DNA from: Ianthella basta
Lineage: Eukaryota; Porifera; Demospongiae; Verongiida; Ianthellidae
Direction: 5' to 3'
Length of the DNA: 64,000 bases
Assembly (NCBI GenBank): GCA_964019415.1
Contig: OZ025886.1
Span: forward strand, 3,927,701-3,991,700
Numbering within the stretch: the first letter of the stretch is position 1; the number at the start of each line of letters is the position of its first letter. Below are positions 56,463 to 64,000 of the stretch, piece by piece. The notes under the pieces are model-generated. The model worked only from the letters and a program-made list of their open reading frames with translations. It ran no database searches and was not told the DNA's origin. Position numbers and translations under genes: made by a program.

Positions 56463-59400
56463 TGTAAATGGCTGTCTGCCTCCTCCCCTCCTCCCTCGTT
56501 GTCCCCTTCCCCTTCCACCACGACCCCTACCACGACCAACGTCATGGTGATGATCCCATCTTCTCCCTGGTTGCTGAGCATGCCTTGGTCTACTTTCACC
56601 TGAGCTTCCATTGCCTGCTTTGACTTTTCCAGGGGTATGTTGACCATTGTCAACTGGATGAGGAAAATGCTTCTCTACCAAAGCCGGCTGCTTCTCAGCT
56701 ACCACCGACTGCCTCTCAACTGCAACAGACTGCTTCTCAGCTACAACTGTCTGTCTCTCAGCTACAACTGTCTGTCTCTCGGCTACAACTGTCTGTCTCT
56801 CGGCTACAACAGGCTGCCTCTCACCTACAACTGTCTGTCTCTCAGCTGCCATGGGCTGCTTCTCTACCACTGGCTGCCTGTCAGCTACCACGGGCTGCTG
56901 CTGCCCACTTGCAATTGGGTGCTTCTTGTTTCGGCGCTTCTGCTGCCTTCTCCCTCCACTAGGATGCTGGGCAGACTGACGAGGAGAATGGGGCTCATTG
57001 TGTGATGGTTCTCTCCTTGGCACAGTGGTACTCTGTGTGTGGATCTGCTGCACAGCCCCACCTTGAGCGGCAATGACAGGGCTGGCGACGGGTGACTGGA
57101 CTGCTGTATGGACTGGCTGCTTGGACACATCATGCTTGCTACCTTGGTCACTGTCCTCCATAGGGCTCGCTGGAGCAGGAGGAATCGCAGCACGGGGCTT
57201 ACCAAGACCTGCTGGAATGGAGTGACTTTGCATCACAGGTGGCACACTAGTGTGGGGTATATCTTGAGCGTAAGAAGATGGAGTAGTCCTAGCTTCAGCT
57301 TTTGCTAGGACAATACTAGGGTACACTTGAGAAGGGATCAGCACAGGTCCTCTCACGGTATAGGCTGGGTAGCCCCTATCCATGTGATGTTGGGACAAAG
57401 GAGCCCGTGCAGCACGCTCCCACAAATACCCCGGTACATGAGATGGTGACTGTGGAGGGGAATCTCTCTGCATCTGTGTGAACAAAGAGTTAGAATACGT
57501 AGAGTACACATGGCCTTGGAAAGGCTATGCTATTACAGTACGTAGCTGCCATAGGGTGCATGTTCTGCAGTTGTGGCTTACTTACTTCAAGATGCAAAGG
57601 AGATCGGCCTGGTGGAGATGGGAGGGGACTAGGGAGGCGGATCAGGCCTTGGGCATGTGGTGATGAAAATGGCACACTGCCACCACGGTGCACAGGTGAG
57701 GAGAGTTGAGCACCAGGATGTGCAGATGATGGGAGTGGTGCACCATGGTGTGGAGGTGATGGGAGTAGTGCACTATAATGTGCAGGTGATGGGAGTGGTG
57801 CACCATGATGTGCAGATGATGGGAGTGGTGCACCATGATGTGCAGATGATGGGAGTGGTGCACCATGATGTGCAGATGATGGGAGTGGTGCACCATGATG
57901 TGCAGGTGATGGGAGTGGTGCACCATGATGTGCAGATGATGGGAGTGGTGCACCATGATGTGCAGATGATGGGAGTGGTGCACCATGATGTGCAGATGAT
58001 GGGAGTGGTGCACCATGATGTGCAGATGATGGGAGTGGTGCACCATGATGTGCAGATGACGGGAGTGGTGCACCATGATGTGCAGATGATGGGAGTGGTG
58101 CACCATGATGTGCAGGTGATGGGAGTGGTGCACCATGATGTGCAGGTGATGGGAGTGGTACACCATGATGTGCAGGTGATGGGAGTGGTGCACTATGATG
58201 TGCAGGTGATGGGAGTGGTGCACCATGATGTGCAGGTGATGGGAGTGGTGCACCATGATGTGCAGGTGATGGGAGTGGTGCACCATGATGTGCAGGTGAT
58301 GGGAGTGGTGCACCATGATGTGCAGGTGATGGGAGTGGTGCACTGCCACCTGGGTGTACAGGTAATGGGGGTTGTTTAGTTCTACTGCCACTAGGTTGCA
58401 CACCAGCTTGTGGGGCAGAGGTGGGTTGGGCAGAGTGCACATTGGAGATGCGCTGATGTTTCTGCTGTTGAGAAGCAGGCCCAGCCTTCGGGGAGACATC
58501 TGCATGGAGTACCACAGTGCAGCAGAGACATGGCCATGCACAATACATACATACACGTATGCATATACAGTACATGCCTAACTATCAGTGGCATAGCGCC
58601 ACTGCAGGCAACGGGGGAAGTCTGCACAAAATGATACAGCAAGAAAGCAAAACTACGCTCTATGCATCCCTTCAACCCCTTGTATGCACCTTGTGTCTTG
58701 CCCTTGCTGCCCATATCCTGCTTGGGTGCACCTTTCTTAAAATCCTTGTTTCGTCTCTCTGTGCATAGATGAGTATGTAAACATGCATGATGAACTGTAC
58801 AGCAGAATATACATACACCAATGTTTATTTGTGGGTATGCATGTATGTGCTATGTATGTGTGTATGCATTTGGGAGACACATACGTATACTGTACATGCA
58901 CACATGTGTGCACTGGTGGTATGTATCAAACCCTCACTGTTTGGGGGTGGACCCTTGTCCTTGTGTGGTGGATTGTCAGTGTCCTCTCCTCTGTTCATCC
59001 TGTCCCAGAACTTTGGGTCCACAGGAGCTTTCTTGTTGTTTGTCAGCAAATCCCGATTAAGCAACATGCTCTGAAAGAATTACACACAATACAACTGTCA
59101 ATGTAAGTGGAATACATGCAAAATATCGGCCCATCAACTGTGCATGGCTGTTGCCTACACTTCACTATAATATGAACACTGAGTATGTGTATACGCATAG
59201 TACACAGTTGTATACACGGTTACATAATGCCTCCTCAGTGCTACAGTCTGCACACATTTGGTAACCAACACAGTGTTCTCTCCAGAAAGTAGTTTAAGAA
59301 GGGTGTGCTGGGCTGCTAGTGAGGACTGGCTAGTGGATGGTTGAGTGTGGGAGAGGGCGTCAGTTTCCTTTGCATAGCACAGTAGGGAGGATGCATGGAG

Positions 59401-60388
59401 AGCCTTGTGACACAGAATGTAATGCATGCAAGCCTATGCCACATGACTAGTGGTACCTTGTCCAGGAAGGTACAGTACCATGTTTATAGCCTCAAGGAAG
59501 TTGCTTTTGGGAGAAAGAAAGGTTCTGTACCTTTCAAAAACAGCCTAGAGAGAACTCTGAGCTAACATACTATTACTGTAAGTGCTGGTATGTACTGTAT
59601 TACATACAGTGACACGTACACATACAGTACACTTGTACGTACGTAGGTTGTGTTCTCACCAAGTTCTCTGTGTGTCCTCTTATACACATGGTCTTGAGAG
59701 TGAGCTGATGCTTGCCTCCTGCTCCAAAGAGGTTGGCCGCATTGACAAACACATTATGGATGAACTTGAACACTACATACATACATGGGAAGCAACATTA
59801 CAGAGGAATAGCAGTGCGAGAGGATTGAATCTGTATACAATGTCAACATAAGGTGCTTTGGCATGCTTAAATTAACAGACACTCACTTCTCACAGACACA
59901 ACAGTGCCAAGGTTGTGGCTGAGATCAAAGGGATCTGACATGGGGCAGACAACAACAACAGAAACCACACATACACACATGATCATAATTACAAAAGACA
60001 CAATAGGTGCAAGCAAGAGCAGACTTCACTGTACTGAATGGCCAATGAATATAGGTATATACACTACCAGTGAGTTTATAGGAGATAGATAGGTACATAA
60101 TCACTGTATATACAGTAGTAACACTGATGATTACTGTATAACTATTATACAACACATTCACGTTTACCTAGTACTAATATCTGGGACACTATTGTGCTGA
60201 GTACCATAGTGCATTGCCCTCAGTGCGATAGGAAACAGTGCCATTTGCATGCACCTACCTTCAACACACCCTGGCTTGTTCACCCACAATTTGCTAAATT
60301 TGTCTAAGTGGTTCTCCTTTGGGTCTTGTCTGATGCACACCACGTGCTTGTGCCAATTGAAGGTACCAGCATAGTATCTACAAAGATG

Positions 60389-60420
<32 letters not shown>

Positions 60421-63400
60421 TGTGTGTGTGTGTGCATGTGTGTAATTTCAGTCACCATTATTATGCACAGTACATGTAGGACTCAAGAACAATACACTAA
60501 AATATACCTAGCATACACCAAGAGTTGCTGGAGAGAAGCATTAATAGTTGTAGTCACTGAATTGATTTATAGGAAATGTCAATGGCGTGCATGTGTGTAG
60601 GCACACATACGTACGTACACTGCCAACATTCTTCTGCACACTGTACATACCTCAGCATGTCTATCCAGAGATCGACAACACCAGCTTTGTTATCCAATAC
60701 CTGTGGCCACACTTCCTTCTAAAGTTACAAAAAAGGAATTTACTTATGCCAGTCTACCATCTCCTCTCCACCCACCCCACACACTCACACAACCCCCACA
60801 CAATCACATGCACAACTCCCACACAAGCACACTCACATGCACACCCACAAGCACATGCACACACACACACAAACATCTCAGACAGAGTCAATTCTTACCA
60901 GTTCCTCATGGGATTCAAAGTCAAAGAAGTAGCAATTCCAACCTGCAACTTCATTGACACGGCCTTCTTCAGGTAACTAAGAGTGCATCCAGAATGAGCA
61001 ACATAACACACTACATTTAGCACAACAACAAAGCTACTATACAGTAGGTGGTGAACATCACTGCAGCAATGTCTGTCTGTGCACCGTACCAGTTGCAGTA
61101 CAGGGACAACAGGAGGTGAAGTCCTCTGTAGGTAGTGGATAACCAGCAGGATGTAGGCATAGGAGGAGAAGGACCCTTGTGAGGCATCAGCTACACCGCA
61201 GCTCTGAGGGTAGGGGATTGTGAAGAGGAGTGCATGTGTGTTAGAAAATTTGCATGTACTCATTACAATCGATTGCAATTTAGTGTTACAGTCATTTCTT
61301 GATTTCTTGTCCCAATTGCCGAATGTGCTTTGTACTCAACCATGTAAGTAAAGTATTTGAAACAGCATATTCTTAAGTGCATATATAGTAAAGTCAAATG
61401 ATGATCTACTTACGATCTAACATTCCAATACTCTATTCATGTGATTGAGTGCAGAGCGCAAATGTCAAATTGGACAGAAATCATGATCTACTGCAATACA
61501 TCAGACTCATTTAGCTTCACCTTAAGAAGAACTCATCCACAGGACCCCATGGTCCATGGCAGACCAGCTACAACTGACGGCACATGTTTCCTAGCGTGGG
61601 CACTAAGTGACCATCCCACTTAGAACTAGTCTCGTTCCCAGCCCCCCAAAAGGTAGTCTGGCACATTTGCTCGATATTTTGATTAATTGAAAACTTTCGG
61701 TATGTCGCATCACATGCATGCATGGATTGGGGCGCTTGCCAGAATCGCCTCAAGGGGCGGTGACAGACATTGAGAAACTGTACCAGGTCACCTTTTGAAA
61801 TTGTGGAAGTGGTCAAATTGGGTGCAGATTGATCTCATTTGATAGAATACCCAAATACAACTCACGTAGGTGAGCGAATGAAGCCGTTACATTGTGTATC
61901 GCAGACATGGAGGTGCTTGCCAACATCATCAAAATATCGAGCAAATGTGCCAGATCACCTTTCGGGCCATTGCAAAATGGTGGCCGGAAGTGGGCTGCAG
62001 GCAAGACTAGCTTAGAACTAACACCTACAGCACCGATTAAAAAATGACACCACAGGAGGTCATCATCGTTCCCAACGAGCCAACTTGCTGCTGTGTGTGA
62101 AAAGAGTAACCTCAATGAGCAAACTAAGCATCATCTATTCATGCTATTTTGCAGTAATGTTATTGGAGTGTACGTATCTATCTGCTTCAGTCACTGCAGG
62201 CTTGTGCATAAGCACAGTGATTGGGTGGCAGTAGTTAGAACCATACCAGCCCACAGCGTGCTGTGCCAGAGCTGCTATTTGTTGACGATGCACATGTACT
62301 AGTAAATCGCCTCAACGGTGTGCATGAATCAGGTGTTGGAGGTGCTCCTGAGGATCACATCCCAATTGGAGATAACAGCGAGTACACCAGACAAAGTTCA
62401 TGGTGGTTAGGCAAGGGCTGGAGGAGGAATTCCAGCTCCAATTCACAATACAACGAGAAATGAATACTGTTGCAGTGTTGCTGCACTTACGTATGACCTT
62501 TCAGTGGCCGGTTAGTTTAGGCATCTGTGTGCATACCTCTATGTAAGTATCAGAGCATGGGCCAATAAGAGCAGGACCATGCATTAGAGGCCATTCACAA
62601 AATGCATGTGGAGCAGCCTACATCAGCATCACCTGAAAATAGCAGCAGGTGAGGGGACTTGTGAGCTTCACTGCTCACTAGAGGGAATAATACCGAAGGG
62701 CAGAGATTGATATGGCTGGACCATGTGGCTAGGACGAGCAGACACTTTCAAATGTCTAGCTGAGACCATCCTTGCACATGGGCTATTACAGAGAGACAGG
62801 GCCAGACAGACCAGAGGAGAATTCAGGTTGAAGAAGGAAAGTGGTATCAGATGACTAAGGAAAGAGACAGTTGGTGAGTCCAATGCCTAGATAGCAGAAA
62901 GTCTTCACAACCGAGCAGGAGACAAGACGTCCAGGAAGACATGCCCTTAGGCACTACATACTGTACGTACATATGTACGTACAGTGCCAGCCACCCTATG
63001 TCAGACATGTGGTCTTGATTTCCTGTGCAGTGCTGGTTACAAGAACCACCGCTATGTAAAGCAAGCTGTAAACAATTGCAATAGAGAGGAACTGTGAACA
63101 CTGTCAAAGGAAATTTAGATGTACAAGGCTTGTACAGACACAAGTACACACTACCCATGGTACCCAAGCAACCAGCCAACTGTAGCTGCATAGGCTGATT
63201 CTACAGTATACGCTTTAAATTTTGCGGGCTTTAACTCTCATAGATTTCTGAGATCAGCAGTTATCAGCAAAAGTTCATCTTGCGAAATTTAGACCAGGCT
63301 CTAGCTGGCCCAATTAAGATCCTGCAACTGCAAAAATAAAACATGAAATCGTAAAAACTCATGATCTGTGAAATTTTTACCCCACGAATATTAAAGTGTA

Positions 63401-63738
63401 TATGGTATAGTCACTTTGCAGTAGAAAAGCACAACTGCTGAGATGTCTTCAAGCTTCAAGGCATGCAATGTCATAGAGACATGCATGTGTGCAATGTGTG
63501 CCATTGTGGGCACATTCGTACCTTCATTAGGCACTTGAGAGCATGTCCAAGTAGCTTCACTCTCTCATCCACCCTTGCATAGGCAGCCAGCATCCGTGTA
63601 TTGTGAACAGCCTACCAGACAGGTAGGTACAGTATAGCTAAGACTCAGTGAACATGGGAGCACACACAGCAGATTGCTGCAGGTACACCCACCAATGTAT
63701 TGCCCAAACTGATGTCGCACTCGGTGGACCAATCATTG
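56463..63738 (-). CDS. TUT4/TUT7-like terminal uridylyltransferase, 3' part
   Basis: Cytoplasmic TUTases add uridines to mRNA and pre-let-7 3' ends. I read fourteen in-phase exons (about 1,016 codons): 63693-63738, 63522-63611, 61090-61203, 60899-60976, 60651-60718, 60259-60377, 59887-59934, 59660-59772, 59479-59544, 59224-59403, 58938-59070, 58690-58758, 57586-58499, 56463-57473. Exon 1 has WSTECDISLGNTL, with the third catalytic Asp of the nucleotidyltransferase fold; then AVHNTRMLAAYARVDERV. Exon 3 has DASQGSFSSYAYILLVIHYL and exon 7 DPFDLSHNLG, diagnostic of TUT4/7-type PAP-associated domains. The C-terminal half differs from vertebrates: a 10-residue repeat region, VVAERQT heptads and a GRGRGRGGRGRG tail. 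The first two catalytic aspartates and any zinc fingers lie beyond 64000. Exon 14 ends in a GTGAGT donor, or reads on to a stop at 56271 if unspliced. Confidence 0.85.
57715..58345 (-). repeat. Coding 30-bp minisatellite (10-residue unit, about 21 copies)
   Basis: Within TUTase exon 13, a 30-base unit encodes HHGAPLPSPA with P/S exchange (LPSPA/LPSSA) and rare V, S and L variants. Copies are nearly identical in DNA. The same array is open on the plus strand (240 codons) and in a second minus frame (His/Leu/Ile-rich), but only the Ala/Pro frame connects to spliced flanking exons. Confidence 0.92.
60387..60442. repeat. (GT)n/(GTGC)n microsatellite
   Basis: GT repeat with GCGTGCGTGC centre in a TUTase intron, about ten bases upstream of the exon ending at 60377 (coding strand). 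Confidence 0.9.
61286..61496. mobile_element. Palindromic MITE, family copy 3
   Basis: The left arm GATTTCTTGTCCCAATTGCC with AGTAAAGTATT is mirrored by GTGATTGAGTGCAGAGCGCA and GACAGAAATCATGATCTACT on the right. It is in the TUTase intron between 61204 and 63521. The remainder of that intron (61500-63200) shows no recognisable gene. Confidence 0.7.
63203..63408. mobile_element. MITE with CTTTAA-type inverted ends
   Basis: The left end AGTATACGCTTTAAATTTTG and the complement of the right end CATATACACTTTAATATTCG pair over about 25 bases. AT-rich, no ORF, in a TUTase intron. Confidence 0.6.
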
Positions 63739-63768
63739 CTGCATGGAAAGAAAAGTGATAAGTGAAGA

Positions 63769-63897
63769 GGAACATACAGGAACATACAGAAACATACAGG
63801 AACATACAGGAACATACAGGAACATACAGGAACATACAGGAACATACAGGAACGTACAGGAACGTACAGGAGCATACAGGAGCATACAGGAACGTAC
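63769..63897. repeat. 10-bp minisatellite AGGAACATAC
   Basis: About twelve tandem copies with G/A and A/G variants in the TUTase intron upstream of 63738. Confidence 0.93.
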
Positions 63898-64000
63898 ACA
63901 CCCATTCCTCTCTGTATCAGTGCATACAGTTACTGTACGTATATACAGAGAGAGTTCTAATGGCCTATATATACGAGTTTCACTATTGCCTTCTCACAGT

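Noticed and set aside
57657..58379. 240-codon plus-strand frame and 304-codon alternative minus-strand frame over the TUTase repeat
   Set aside because: Both are by-products of the 30-bp coding repeat; only the Ala/Pro minus frame connects to conserved, spliced exons.
63769..63897. Possible CRISPR-like regular array of 10-mers, and similar arrays at 31442 and 36999
   Set aside because: There are no unique spacers between the units and the context is intronic eukaryotic DNA; these are minisatellites.

Overview
This is eukaryotic, almost certainly animal, nuclear DNA. Genes are split into many short exons with GT-AG introns. (AC)n/(GT)n microsatellites are very dense, DNA-transposon and retroelement relics are frequent, and all recognisable proteins are animal-type (midasin, PRMT5, STAG cohesin subunit, a ZGLP1-like GATA finger, a TUT4/7-like uridylyltransferase). 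The short introns and a GABA-B-receptor-like exon would suit an early-branching invertebrate such as a sponge, but nothing here fixes the phylum.

Layout. 57-33352 (+): the 3' half of MDN1 (midasin), about 65 exons that splice in one consistent frame for 3,040 codons, from the last AAA+ module through the linker and the Asp/Glu-rich region to the C-terminal MIDAS domain. 34106-36031 (+): a complete, intronless PRMT5. 36730-50930 (-): a complete STAG/SA cohesin subunit in about 27 exons, convergent with PRMT5. 51987-52742 (+): an intronless ZGLP1-like GATA zinc-finger gene, head-to-head with STAG. 53857-54476 (-): three unassigned candidate exons. 56463-63738 (-): the 3' part of a TUT4/TUT7-like terminal uridylyltransferase with a Pro/Ala/His tandem-repeat region and an RGG tail; its 5' part lies beyond the window.

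The genes are housekeeping functions: ribosome assembly (MDN1), symmetric arginine methylation (PRMT5), chromosome cohesion (STAG) and RNA 3'-end uridylation (TUTase). No operon-like logic is implied. Introns and intergenic DNA hold decayed PIF/Harbinger, pogo/Tigger and non-LTR elements, several palindromic MITE families, minisatellites of 10, 20, 26 and 30 bp, and microsatellites that sometimes fill nearly a whole intron.

Most noteworthy: (i) hammerhead-ribozyme folds at 10451-10528 (-) and 4232-4290 (+), the first at one end of a ~330 bp palindrome, with a related inverted pair near 48.7 kb; (ii) an intact-looking exon of a GABA-B/ANF-type receptor ligand-binding domain lying antisense in an MDN1 intron; (iii) a fragment of STAG exon 6 copied into the next intron; (iv) a 20-bp minisatellite whose unit carries the 3' splice site used by an MDN1 exon; (v) a 30-bp coding minisatellite in the TUTase that is open in three frames.
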